Part shown: one piece after another, positions 32,145 through 44,800 of the stretch
Layout of the letters: every line of letters starts with the position of its first letter
Position numbering within the stretch: position 1 is the first letter of the stretch
DNA from: Reclinomonas americana ATCC 50394
Taxonomy: Eukaryota > Jakobida > Jakobea > Jakobida
Assembly: GCA_048213135.1 (NCBI GenBank)
Contig: PS015058.1
Coordinates: forward strand, 19,934-83,933
Direction of reading: 5' to 3'
Length of the DNA: 64,000 bases
Made by a program: the position numbers and the translations under genes
The notes under the pieces: model-generated
Database searches by the model: none
Seen by the model: the letters and a program-made list of their open reading frames with translations, nothing else
Told to the model about the DNA's origin: nothing

Positions 32145-35100
32145 TTATTGTGATGAATTCGTGAGATCCACCACCTCGTCCTCATCGTCGTCGTCATACT
32201 CTGCGTGACAGTGAGAACCGAGGGGGAAAAAAGAGTTCGTGGCCCTTTGTAGCACCCCTCACCTTGTGGAGTGCCGTCGTCGATCTGTAGCAGACACTCG
32301 AGCACATTAGTATGAAGCAACAACGAAGAAGCAATGTAGTCACGGTCACGCACAAAGTCACGCATGTCACTGTCCATCTCCTCGTCGTCCTCATCCTCTC
32401 CTCCTTCCTCCCCCTCCCCGTCCACCCCGTCGCCGTCAATCTCTGTAATGTCGGCGTCCAGGTCTTCTCCTTCCTCGTCCTCCTCCTCCTCTCCCATTTC
32501 CCCTTCCATTTCCTCATCCCCAGTGGCCTCCTCCGCTTCCTCCCCTTGCCCGTCATCGCCCTTGCCGGAGCGGACGTACTTGTCTGCAGTCGTCGATTGG
32601 TGAGTTGTCAGAACCAGGGGACCTTTGCCCCACTCCCTCACTCACCCATGATACCGCGCATCATGCTGTTGAACTTGGCGCGTCGTGTGCCCTTGAGTGG
32701 CGAGGCCAGCGACTCCGCGTCCGACTGACTGCTGGCGTGCATCCGGCGCCAGTACACGGAACGCGCGGCCAGCGTGTCGGCCTCCTCCTGCGACGGGTCG
32801 GCAGCGACAAACTCACGCATCGACGACGACAAACTGCCGTCTTCGTCCTCGGCATCGTCGACGAGGTCCTCTGAGCGCGCTTCTTGCGAGTCGAGACTGC
32901 AATTGCAGGAAGAGGTGAGATCCATTTGCCGAAAAAAGAACCGAGTATAGACGACAGGCCAGTCGCAACTCTGCTTCATCCTCCAAAAAGGCGGTGGAGG
33001 CAGTTCGCTTCACGCCTACACGTCGCTGCTGGCGCTTGATCTTGCGACCGACCAGCTTGCGACCAGTGCGAGCTCGCGCACCGGCAAAATCATCATCGTC
33101 TTCGTCACCGTCGTCGTCACCGCCGTCCTCACCAGCAAAATCGCCCTCATCGTTCTCCTCGGCATCTAGATCAATCACCTGCGCAGCGGCCGTGGGTGGA
33201 CGCCTCTTCTTGATAATCCTCCTGCGTTGCTGCACTTTGCCGCCGCTCGGCGACGTTGGCGGCGACTGGAACGACAGCGCGGATGGCGACGTCTTGGTGG
33301 CCGAGGCAGCCGCAGCGGTGGTGGTGGCGGCGGCAACAGAGACCGCATGAGCCGCAGCAGCAGCGGTCGGCAGCAGCAGTTGTGGCGACATGGTCACTTT
33401 GTTGTTGGACGACGCACCCGACGAACTCGACGACGACAGGCGATAGTGCGACGGCAGGCCAACTGGCGGCGACATGAGTGTGCTGCTGCCGCTTGCTGCT
33501 GCAGCGGAGCGAGTCGGCGTCGTCAGAGGCGACGTCGGCACCGATGCCCCCTTGCTCTTCGGCTGCAGCGCGGTGAGCAGGCGACAAAAAAGACCACAAC
33601 AAAAACAGAGAGCAAACTAACCGCCGTCATCGATGCCGCGGGCGACGCGGGTGCCACAGTGGCGACTGGCGGAACGCGAAGAGGCTGCCGTGCAGACTGA
33701 CTGCCGGCGGCCTCGGCCGACGATGGCATGGTGCCCGACGACGAGCCCGACGAGTGCATATCGAGATCGGAACCGGGTTGTGAGCCCAGCAGCGTTCGTG
33801 CGAGAACCTGTGCCGCCCGCGCCACTGACGACGAGGACGACGATGACGGGATCGAGGCCAATGTCTGCGCGCAGAGATGTAAGAGTCGCTGAAGAGAAAA
33901 CCATCGAGAGGCAAAGATGCGAACCTCAAAATCGGCCTCGAGACGACGCCGAGCCTGCATGGGCGGCTTGGTCACCACAGCACACGTATCGGAGAGGCGA
34001 CTGGCTGACCCGCGCCGCCCCGATGACGATGCCGACAGAATGCTACCGTGCTCCTCGTGGACTGTCAAGAAAAACAAATACAGCGGTGAGCACGGGCAAC
34101 ACAACGTGTGCACACTCCATGAACACACGCACCACCATGACGAACTGGCGACGCGTCAGACAGATGTAGTGCCAGATGATCGCTCAGTTCCTCCTGATGC
34201 TCAAATAGGCCGCCACATACGTTGCACTGGAAGCCAGTTGGTTCAAACGGCAGACTGCTGTTATGCAAGCTGCTGCTGCCTGTCTCCCGCACCCACGTGT
34301 TGAGTCCCCACTCAATTCAATTTTTCAGTGAATGACTGCACGCACCTGACTTGCGTGGACTTGTTCCCTGATGCGCCAGCTGTACCTCGCGAAACTGGGG
34401 CGACAACGGCAAGTTCTGCGGACCTCTCTCTTCGTCATCATCTTCGTCGTCGTCCACCACATACACCAGCTGATCCGGCGGCACGGCGGCCAATCGAATC
34501 GGCGGCGCCGGCTGCGGTGGTGTGGGCGGCGTCGGCGGTACCACCGCGCCTGCAGGCTGTGCCACTGCCTGCTCAATCCACTCCATGTCGGCATCCATGG
34601 CCTCCAGTAGCAGGAGCTGTGTTGGATGGTGCGCGGTAAGCGAGGAGACTATGGGGTGCGACACTGCTGGCTGTTGAACACAGTCTCGCCTTTTCAGCCT
34701 CGGAGATGGGCAACACATCGGGGCGCTTCGGCACAGTGCCTGACGCGACGTTTTCTTCCTCCTCCTCCTCCTCGTCGTCGTCCACCACCTGCCACGCCGG
34801 CTGCTGCGGTGAATCTGCGTCGCTGTCGTATTCATTCGAGGCCGGCGGTGATTCCTCACGCGGAGGAAGCTGTGCTGTCACGGTCAGCGTCACAATCACT
34901 GACTGCGATGCAGACGTGACGATGAACACACCGTCTGCGACACTCTCGCCGATTCGCAAGGCACCGAGAGTGGCGCCGTGCGACGAAATGGAGTGGCACC
35001 CGACGATGGTGGCGCCTACGCAACACAGTCAGGCAGGGCAAGCAAAGGAATGGGAGCATTCGCGGCTTGACTACTGACCGAGCTCGACATGATCGCGTCC

Positions 35101-38100
35101 GGCGGCGTCAGAGACTGCTCTGCAGGTTGCGCCGCGGCTGCGTCCGGTCGCTGCCGCTGATGCACAAGGGGAGGTGGAGGCGGAACCACAAACGGCGCCT
35201 GTCGGGGGCGTTGCAGAATGCCCAGATAGGAGTTGACGCTCTGCAGCACCCGCAGTGGCTTCACCGGTACAGCACTCTGTGCGTCGACGTGCCGGTGGAG
35301 CGCCAGCTGCCAGGCGTTGATCTCACTCGCCGACTGCGCACGCCACGGCAGCGGAGATTCACCACCGGCAGGCCGTGCGGCCACTGACACGGGGCGATGG
35401 AGACGCTCCAGAGGACTGCAGCGCACCACTCGCAGTCCATTTGGCGGCATGAGTGCCGGTGGGACGACACGCCACGGTCGATCCTCCGACATGCCCACGC
35501 TGTTGCAGAGATGAGCGTCCGACGTAGCCACAGAGCGATCCACCACACCGGCCCATGTGAGCGGACGCCGCGAGTCCGCAGCGAATCCCCGAGGCGGCTG
35601 CAAGTGGAGTAGCCTGGCCATCAGCGCACTCTCGGCAACCACCGCCGCCCGCGCATCGTGCAGTGGTTTCGTGCCTGTTTGTTTTTCGATGACAGTGTGT
35701 TGAGAATCTGTGCAACGCCAAAGCACCACCACCCAGAGGAAAAACAAACCAGTTTTGGCGGCAGCGGGTTGCGGGGCGGCGCGGACGCGCTGACGCTTCA
35801 TCGGCGGCCGCCCCGACTCCACCGAACTCGCCGTGGCCTTGGCCGCCGGCAGTGCAGAGCTCGGCGCGGCGCTGGTGACCGGAGCTAGTGGCGAAAACAG
35901 CGACATGACCGAGGATTGCTGCGTGCAGTGCATGAGCAAAGGGTGATCGCAACACATGCCAACCACTCTGACACGCACATCTGGTGGTCGTCGCGGCGTC
36001 TTGTCGGTGCCTGGCGTGGGCGTGGCTGCATTCGTGCTTTGCGAGTCGTCCGGGAGAACCAATGGCGCATTCGTCACCGACCGAGTCAGCGAGCTGCGCA
36101 CGAAGCGCAGGGTGCGCACCAGCAGGCGCGACTTGGACGCGTGGTTCAGCAGGAATGTGTCGCCCAGTTTGCTCTGCGTGTGCACAGACACTTGTGTGTG
36201 AGAAGGCACGCCAACACGTGTGTGTGTGTGTGCGCATGCCATGCACGCTTACCTGGCGATTGAAGAAGCGATCCAGCTCCGCACAGCGATGAACCGAGGC
36301 CTCGGCTGGTGCGCGCGCGACTGGCGTGGCTGTTGATCCGGAGGCCGGCGTGGCGACACCCGGAGGAGGCACAAAGCACAAACTGGTACACAAGTGTCGC
36401 GGTTTCATCCACGACACCAGTGGCCGCTGCTGAGCCGGTGGCTCGCCGTATGCGGCCAGTGCGGCCGCTCGCTCCGCTTCCACATGATCATCTCGTGGGG
36501 GGGGGGGGGGGGGGGGCGGCGCCACTCAGCAACTCATTCAGGTTACAGCGGAACAGCAAGCACAACCACACGCAACACGACAGGCTGCGCTTCAGTGGCG
36601 TTCGATGCAGTCGCCGGCGCGGTGGAGGGGCGCGACGGTGCCTCGGCACGCTTGCTCATCTGATCGAGAGCTGCGTCGACTGTGGCCAGCTTTTTGTACA
36701 CGACACGCGGCTTGATATTGCGCGGAATCATGCGTGGGTTCTTGTCGTAGAACTTGACCGTGGCGCCACCGGTGGGTGGCCCGGCCGCCGCCGAGGTCGA
36801 GCGGCCCATGGCGATGTTGCGTAGGTTGATCCGCGACTGCTCCACCGCCCGCCGCAAGTCCTTGTACATTTGCTTGCGCTTCGCCTCCTCCTTGTCGTAA
36901 TTGAGATCCTCGTGACCGCGAGTCATCAGAAACACGACTCGCCCGTCGCGGGCACGACCCGTGCGACCTGCATTGCCGCGCAGACGGTGAGAGAGCAAGA
37001 CGAAAGAGAGAGGGAATGGACAATAGGGCGACTCACCCATGCGCTGCACTGTGCGAATCGACGACGACAGTGTGTCAAAGTTGACAATCAGATCGACGTA
37101 GCCAATGTCGAGGCCTGCGGAGAATGGAAATGCTGTGAATGAGCTACCGCTGCTGCGGAAGTGCGGGCGGCGCATTCCATCGCACCTTCCTCGCCAATGC
37201 TGGTGGCAATCAGCACGTTGAACTCGCCCTTTTTGAAGTTTTCGATAATAGCCTGCTGTTCGCGTTGCGACTGACCTGTTCGCGCGGGCATCAGTTGCTG
37301 GGCGGATATGACAAGAGGGCGGAGCGACAATATGGTGCACCCTTCGAGGTCGACGTCTTGCTCTGGCCCAGAAACTCAATGGGGCGAATGAGGGGTGCAT
37401 GGCGGTTCAGTCGCTCACGAATCTCCACCACCGAGTAGCGGTACGTGGCAAAGATAATGGCACGCGTGTCGGAGCGACCACGGGTGTCGCTCTGCGCCGC
37501 GCGAAAGTGTCCGTCGAGAATGGCCTCCAGGCGGTCCAGTTTGGGGTGAGCAACGTTGCGGTTGACGGTCTGCGTGCCGACAGTCAGGTCACGAAATGAG
37601 AAAAGGGTGACAAATCGGCGCACCTCAGTCAGCGTCGCCACCAGCGCCTTGAATCGCGGCGAATCCCGTTCACGCCAAAAGATACTCCTCGCGGCTGCGG
37701 TGGCAGTATCGAGTGAGTGCGGCGCACATTATCGTTCCCTCCCTCTCTGAACGACGCAACAATTGGGCTCGCCCGTCTGCGGATCACTCTCTAGGTTCTC
37801 CTTGATCATGTTCCACAGTGAACTGCACGGTCCACCGACGGTGAGCGCACAGTCAATCACAAGGGGGGTATGAATCACATAGCATACCGAGGTCCATGGC
37901 CCAGCAACAATTCCCAGCCCTGCACCAGCTGCTGCAGAGAAAAGTAATCGTTCTCGATGCCCGGCGGCAGCTTCCACTTGTTGTCTTGCAGGCGATACTT
38001 GACGGCGAACACCGCCGACATGCTGATGGCTTCCGGGGCCGCCGAGTTTAACAGCTTCACATTGTGCAGGCGGACCACGTGTGGTCGCATCAGCTGCGTG

Positions 38101-40104
38101 AAGGTGAAGGTGTAGGTGATTAAGAGGTAATTATGTGGAACGAGTGACAATCACCTACCTCGCAGTACTTGCTCTTGACGGGTTCCAGTTCTGGTCCGAG
38201 ATCGAGAATCTGCAGAGAAAAAGTCAGGGAGTGCAGCAAGTGGCACACACACGAGCATGAAAATGCATACACACCTCCTTTTGCACTTGGCGGTGATGCG
38301 TGTGCTGCCGCACGTCAATGTCCTCCTCGCCCCGTACCTCGATGCGCGCAATGCCGAGATTCGTCACCACCTCCTGCACACGGGCGAGATCCTTGCCGGG
38401 CGTGGCCGACAGCGCCAGCACGCGAAAATGCGGCACGTCTTCATCGGTGTTTAGGCGCGACAGCCGACCTCCACGGTTGGACGTCTCGCGAGCTGCCTTG
38501 AGCAGCTGCTGAATCAGCTGACAGTACTGGTGATTCTTCGTGGCCTTGTGTGCCTCGTCAAACACCACACAGGTGACGCGGTGCGCCGGCAGCAGGCCAC
38601 TCTTGATGTCGTTGACGAAAATGTGCGGCGTGGCGAAAAACACACGCTTGGACTGCCACAGCGGGGCGCGCTTGGTGGCCGACACCGCGCCCGTCATCTC
38701 CACCATCATGCTGACGGGAATGCCGACAATGTCCTGGCACGCCTCCAGTTGCTGCGACACCAACTGTGCGGACCCCCGCGTGTGTCAGACGTCATATGCA
38801 AGGGACGTGACAGCAATGCAGCGTGTAGGCAACTGGTCGCGACGGCGCACAAAACAGCAGAATGCCTTCGGGGAACCAGCGATAAAAGTTGAACATGACG
38901 ACGGCGGCGATGAAGGTTTTACCCAGGCCCGTCGGCAGGCAGGCGAGTGTGTTGGAGAAGAGCGCCTGTCCATGCATGAGCGAACACGAGAATCCCAAGG
39001 CACTGACACACGAAGCAAACCTTCTTTACAATGTCCAGCTGATACGAGCGCACGGGGAAATCCGACGGGTAGATCCACACCTGCGCAGCATCATCGTCCA
39101 GTGCCGGGTACGCGTCACCGCCGGCTCCCGTGTTGAAATCGTCATCGTCGGTCAACATGCCGGCCGACGACAGCGTACCATTGACCAGTGTGGTCTGCAT
39201 GGACGAGAGCGACGTCGACGATGATGATGACGATGCCGATGAGAGTGACGATGCCGCAGCAGAGGGCTTGGGTGGCGGCGCAGCAGCAGTGGCCGGCTTT
39301 GGCGGAATGCCGCGATCATCGGTGGCCACAAACATGTCAATTGATCGCTGACCGCGCATCAGCTGCTTCTCATGCACCGAGGCCTTGACGGACTTGGGCT
39401 TGCCAGGCACCGGCTTGGCCATGGCGGTGCCAGGCGGCAAAGTCGGAGGTGGCGGAGGAGGCGGTCGCACTGCAGTTGTCGTCGTTGTTGTTGTTGTTGT
39501 TGTTGTTGTGCTTGTTGATGTGAACACTGGCTGCTTCATTGTCTGCTCATGGATGTGAGCAGTCACGCAAGAGGTGTGAGGGGCAAGGACAAGTGCGCGC
39601 GCGCGCAACAGCTGGAGCAAACGACTTGTGTGCCAACAACTCCAGTGTCTCCATGTCCTCGTCGCTGTCAAAGAAGCACTCATTGTCGAGCTCACGTGCT
39701 GACATGGAGGCCACTGGAGTCGACGCTCGCACAGTCTACATAAGTAGGAGAGGAGGTCATCAATCTCTGTGTGTGTCTCTCACACTTTGAGATTCACACA
39801 CTCAACGCAGACCTGCACATTGACAGGTGCGGGAGGAGGTGGAGGTGGAGGTCGCCATGTGCTTGCTCTTTGTTGAGCACTCACTGGCACTGGAGGACGA
39901 GGGGGAGGAGGAGGAGGAGGAGGTCGCGACTGGACCAAACTGAGAAAGGTCGCATCATCCTCGAACCCCTGTCATGTGAGTGAGTGAGTTGTGTGAGAGA
40001 GTGAGTGAGAGAGAGAGGGAACGTGCCTCGAAAAAGTCCTCTTCGCTCATGCGAGCGACAGAGGAAGAGGATCTCTCTGCACAAGAGAGATGCGTGTTTG
40101 CCAT
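32145..40104 (-). CDS. FANCM: FANCM / Mph1-type DNA helicase-translocase
   Basis: SF2 ATPase that remodels replication forks and recombination intermediates and anchors the Fanconi anaemia core complex. Start is uncertain: ATG 40104 or in-frame ATG 40050 (MSEEDFFE). After a Pro/Ser/Thr-rich N-terminus come VRSYQLDIVKK, Walker A LPTGLGKTF (about 38920), DEAH box VVFDEAHKA (about 38550), LALSATPG (about 38400), the insert domain, IGEEGLDIGYVDLIVNFD and QRMGRTGRARDG (about 36960-37040, split by an intron), then FYDKNPRMIPRNIKP, a family hallmark. The long C-terminal half is low-complexity and acidic. It retains FLEDEAEL followed by an acidic block and SVYWRRMHAS, as I recall from vertebrate FANCM, and ends VVDLTNSSQ, a SUMO-interaction-like motif. 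The XPF/ERCC4-type nuclease-like and HhH domains of animal FANCM are not seen. A C2H2 finger is inserted. A 20-base G run at 36497-36516 falls in a poly-Pro segment and seems to break the frame by one base in my splice model. Confidence 0.85.
34164..34226 (-). other. C2H2 zinc finger inside the FANCM C-terminal half
   Basis: The exon encodes CNVCGGLFEHQEELSDHLAL then His, which is C-x2-C-x12-H-x3-H with Phe and Leu at the usual core positions. It sits between acidic low-complexity exons and Ser-rich exons. Flanking exons read on in frame toward the FLEDEAEL block, so the finger appears to belong to the FANCM protein rather than to a separate gene. Confidence 0.7.
36497..36516 (+). repeat. 20-base G homopolymer in FANCM poly-proline coding region
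   Basis: On the minus strand this is C20 encoding about seven prolines, just before RDDHVEAERAAAL. With the GTTGCGT donor near 36570 and the CTGAG acceptor near 36526, the downstream frame opens only if the run is 19 or 22 bases long. Homopolymer miscalling is the likely cause; a different splice site is the alternative. Confidence 0.6.
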
Positions 40105-40637
40105 GGGACAGATGATGACGTCACGTTCGCGGTCGACATGGCAACAACAACAACAACTTCTGATCCAAGAGCAACACAGCTGCGTGAAGATCACCATCTT
40201 GAGTGAGCAGCAGACACGCGGAAAGAGCGAGGGACACTCAATATATGCGGTGAAGATCGCAGTTCTCGACTTGTTCGGAGCTCCGAGATCTAGAGCGCGC
40301 GAACACACACACAGGAACCTGCTGCTGCCGCCTCAAGATTGGTGTTTGTGTTGATGTTTTGGATACGGTTGAACTTGGTCATCAAGACAGCTGTTGTTGC
40401 TTGTTTGTTGGTGAATGAATTGTTGNNNNNNNNNNNNNNNNNNNNNNNNNNNNNNNNNNNNNNNNNNNNNNNNNNNNNNNNNNNNNNNNNNNNNNNNNNN
40501 NNNNNNNNNNNNNNNNNNNNNNNNNNNNNNNNCGTCATCTGTCGCTGCAGCCACTCGTATGCTGCAAATCCGCAACTATCTGTCAAGCCTTGAGCCTGAG
40601 CATGTAAACAGCCAAAAAATCCATTAATTAGAAATTG
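40105..40637. other. Intergenic region between FANCM start and the PSI membrane protein stop
   Basis: About 530 bp with an N gap at 40426-40532. It holds the TGACGTCA element, a CAACAA repeat near 40141-40155 and AT-richer sequence (for example ATTAATTAGAAATTG near 40622). I see no gene here. It must contain the FANCM promoter and the 3' end of the neighbouring minus-strand gene. Confidence 0.6.
40116..40123. promoter_or_regulatory. Perfect TGACGTCA palindrome upstream of FANCM
   Basis: This is the full CRE/ATF-CREB bZIP consensus. It ends 12 bases before the upstream candidate start codon (40104) and about 66 before the downstream one (40050). Its position is compatible with a promoter-proximal element if the 40050 start is used. 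Confidence 0.4.
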
Positions 40638-41809
40638 TTAGGAGCTCTTTTCGTGCTCACTCGACGCAGCCGCTTTCGTGGCTTGTCCTGTCGGCATCAC
40701 CGGCGGCGTGGCCGCCGACGATGCTGCCTCCCTGTCGCGATCCGACAGGCGAGTGGCGCGGTGGATGCGGTCGACGACGCTGGGCGCAAAAATGGGTGCA
40801 ATGTACGAACCGGCCGAGACCGAGTCGGTGGCGTTGGAGGCGAGCGCGCCACAGGCGCAGCACAGGCGCAGCCAGGGACCTGCAGCGAGGCAGAAAGTGA
40901 GTGAGATGCGTTGCATAGAAAGGAGTGACGGCACAGCACAGACCGCAGCAGCCGAAACAACACCGCTGTAAATGCTTCGAGTGGCCGTGCTTGACTGCGT
41001 AGTTGACGGCACTGACGAAAACCGAGTGCTGCATGCGAGGGTTTATGAGTGCACGATTCGGGTGTGCGACCGCCGGTGGGAGAGAAACGCAACGGCATAC
41101 ACTGGTGTAGACAGGAGCGAGATCCACAGCGTGTAGTCTGGCGTACAAATAAAGTCAGCAAGCAATATATGATGTGAGAGTATGCCTGTGTATGCTCACC
41201 GGCCAGGTTGGTATTTCGCACAAAAGTCGGCAGACCGTACAACAGAACTGCACGCAGACACATGCGCACGCACACACACACACACACGCACACGCACACG
41301 CGTGTACAGAGAGAGAGGGGGGAGGGAGAGAGAGAGAGACGTACACACACGCACATACACACATAGCGTCAGCGTCGGCACTCAACGAAGCCCGAAGCGA
41401 AGGCTGCCGCAACTCAAAAATACGGAAAATCCAAGCAGTGAGTAGAACCAGAACGCCAAGAACGCCTTAGGTGAAGAGCCAGTGTCAGCATCTCTCTTAC
41501 TTGCCTTGCCCATCACCACACCATCACCTCACCATGCAAGGAAGGCAACCAAAGGTCCGACAAATGCGAATGCACTTGATCCACAGCACCAACGAGAGCG
41601 TCAGCAGGTTGAAGAAGAGACCGGCGTAGAAGAGAACGCCGATGGCGATGCCCGAGAAGGACACGTCGGAGGTGGAGCAGCCCTGCATGCGCACGTCGAT
41701 AGTCACGGTCTGAGTGGCAGCAGCAGCGACACAGCACGAGCACTGTACCTTGACATACACTTGCAGTTCGGTGCCCGAGTAGCGCCAGAAAGTGAGCTCT
41801 TTCTCGAAC

Positions 41810-41845
<36 letters not shown>

Positions 41846-44800
41846 GGTACAGCGATAACAGAAACTGGGAGTGGACACCAGCTCACCGCCAGATACAACG
41901 ACAAAATCACAAGCAGCTTCTTGGAGAGAATGACAATGTCCTCCACGTAACGCTGAAGCCAGCGACGAGAGGAGACCGACAGCTTGACTGCGCAGATGCG
42001 TGAGCACGTACTTTGGAACGAGAAGAGGGACGGAGATAGCGCGCGAACGCAACAACAGCACGAGTCCTGTGGACAGTCGCACAGTCCGCGCGGTCTGCGC
42101 CGCCCTACCGCCTCTTCGTCGTCGTCGCCGTCCTCTGTTGCCTTGGACAGGGGTGCTTCTTCTGGTAGCAGACGAGAGTGCTCCGATACTTGCACCGAGG
42201 TCACGCCATCTGTGCGTGCAATTATATGTCAGGGCTGTGACACATTATTGCGTCACACACACGAGCCACTTGAAGACGAACCGCTGACCACCACCACTGC
42301 TGCTGCACTGCTCAGATCGTCCATGTCGAACTCGGAGGAATTCACGGCAGCTGGCTCCTGCACAATAGGTCGGAAGCTGCAGCGCAGCAGTGCCTCGCAA
42401 AGCAGCGGGCGGGGCGTCAGCAGTCCACGACGGCGCGCTTTCCGACTCAGCTCGAAGAACAGGTACACAATGTACAGAACGGAGATGAAAAAGGTCAACA
42501 GGACCACCCAGAACTGCGAAAGAGGGAAAGGGTGAGTAAGGCCCGCGTCAAACACAGCACATTACAGAGGAGCTGACCTCCACCGGCAAGTTGAACTGGC
42601 AAGTGAAGCAGGCCGCGAGATCGACAGTTGGTGTGAACACCATGGACTGCAACGATAGCTGCATAGCCAACAGGAGGGCGTTAGAAATCGCATCACTGCT
42701 AGGACATGGGAATGGCGCTGACACAACTGCCGCCACAGTGATGGCCGTCGTGACTCCAACGAGCGCAAAGTACAGCACAATCTCGCCGACTGAACGCGGA
42801 GAGTGAGAAGGAGAGAGAAGCAGGGACTGCACCTCCGTCACGCAACTGCGCCAGAACATGTTGCGCCAGCGGAAGCGGCTCCCGATGAGCAGCACGATGG
42901 GCAGAACGACAACGAGCGATGGGAGCAAGATGAGGATTCTGAGGGCGCAAGCACATTAGTCTCCTGCATCGATAGTGATGATGGTGGGCACCGACGACGC
43001 AACTGAAGTCCGCCTCCTTGAGTGGGCGCCACAGCTCCCTGATACGAGTGACCTGCAAGTGCGCACAAAATGAGTCACTGATCGCTCAGCCAGGGAGGGA
43101 CGATTGATGGCACAGCACTGTACAAAAACGTGGCGACATTCTCGTAGTCTGCATCCTGGTGCAACACCTCGGCAATCTGTCGCTCTCGCGGCGTCAGCGC
43201 TGCGCGTGCACTCGTCAGAAGTTGGCACACACATCTACTGGCGCGGCACGCGTTAACTCAACTGTCAGCGTGGTAGCGCAGCACATCACACGAATTGTAG
43301 CTGCAAGTGGAGAGTGACATGGAGTCCGTCGGTGGCGTTGTGGAGCACGTGAAGTACAGAGCACTGGTGATTGAGGAGGTGACCTGTGAAGCACACAAAG
43401 AGAGCGAAGGGAAAGGGGGAAGGAACAGGGGGAAGGAACAGGGGGAAGGAACAGGGGGAAGGAACAGGGGGAAGGAACGAGGGGAAGGAACGAGGGGAAG
43501 GAACAGGGGAAGGAACGAGGGGAANNNNNNNNNNNNNNNNNNNNNNNNNNNNNNNNNNNNNNNNNNNNNNNNNNNNNNNNNNNNNNNNNNNNNNNNNNNN
43601 NNNNNNNNNNNNNNNNNNNNNNNNNNNNNNNNNNNNNNNNNNNNNNNNNNNNNNNNNNNNNNNNNNNNNNNNNNNNNNNNNNNNNNNNNNNNNNNNNNNN
43701 NNNNNNNNNNNNNNNNNNNNNNNNNNNNNNNNNNNNNNNNNNNNNNNNNNNNNNNNNNNNNNNNNNNNNNNNNNNNNNNNNNNNNNNNNNNNNNNNNNNN
43801 NNNNNNNNNNNNNNNNNNNNNNNNNNNNNNNNNNNNNNNNNNNNNNNNNNNNNNNNNNNNNNNNNNNNNNNNNNNNNNNNNNNNNNNNNNNNNNNNNNNN
43901 NNNNNNNNNNNNNNNNNNNNNNNNNNNNNNNNNNNNNNNNNNNNNNNNNNNNNNNNNNNNNNNNNNNNNNNNNNNNNNNNNNNNNNNNNNNNNNNNNNNN
44001 NNNNNNNNNNNNNNNNNNNNNNNNNNNNNNNNNNNNNNNNNNNNNNNNNNNNNNNNNNNNNNNNNNNNNNNNNNNNNNNNNNNNNNNNNNNNNNNNNNNN
44101 NNNNNNNNNNNNNNNNNNNNNNNNNNNNNNNNNNNNNNNNNNNNNNNNNNNNNNNNNNNNNNNNNNNNNNNNNNNNNNNNNNNNNNNNNNNNNNNNNNNN
44201 NNNNNNNNNNNNNNNNNNNNNNNNNNNNNNNNNNNNNNNNNNNNNNNNNNNNNNNNNNNNNNNNNNNNNNNNNNNNNNNNNNNNNNAAAGGGGGAAGGAC
44301 ACACAGACAGACAAACAGTAACATTCACACAGTCATACACAATATCCGTGAGTGATGACACCGCGCGCTGCATGCAATATGCAAGATAGTGAACGCACCG
44401 TGGCGTACAGGTCATACGTCGGTTTCGGCACCACCGAGCACTGAATGAGCGACGAGTTCCCCACGATGAAACTCAGCGTCACCGACACTGTGAGCGCCTG
44501 GTTGGCGATAAAATCACGCAAGAGGGACGAAAGAATTAAGACGCAACCCATGGCCAGTTTCCACAGAATTACCAGTGTGCGAGCGTTGCGAGCGCACATG
44601 GAGCCTGTACAGCGATAAACAAGTCAAGGACGAAGCGACACGCTCGAATCAACATGCCACTTCATCGCACCTGCTGCTTGCACATGCTTATGCTGACAGC
44701 AGCGACGAATGCACGGTCGAATGCAGCACCAAATCATCCACAGAATGAGCGAGAGAATGCCGAGCACGATCAGCACGACACCGTAGAGAAAGGCCACAGT

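Noticed and set aside
32145-36560. Possibility that the C-terminal half of FANCM is a separate zinc-finger gene.
   Set aside because: The FLEDEAEL plus acidic block near 32870-33000 matches what I recall of the C-terminal region of vertebrate FANCM, and no promoter gap or clear new start is seen. It is not fully excluded because of the G20 frame problem.
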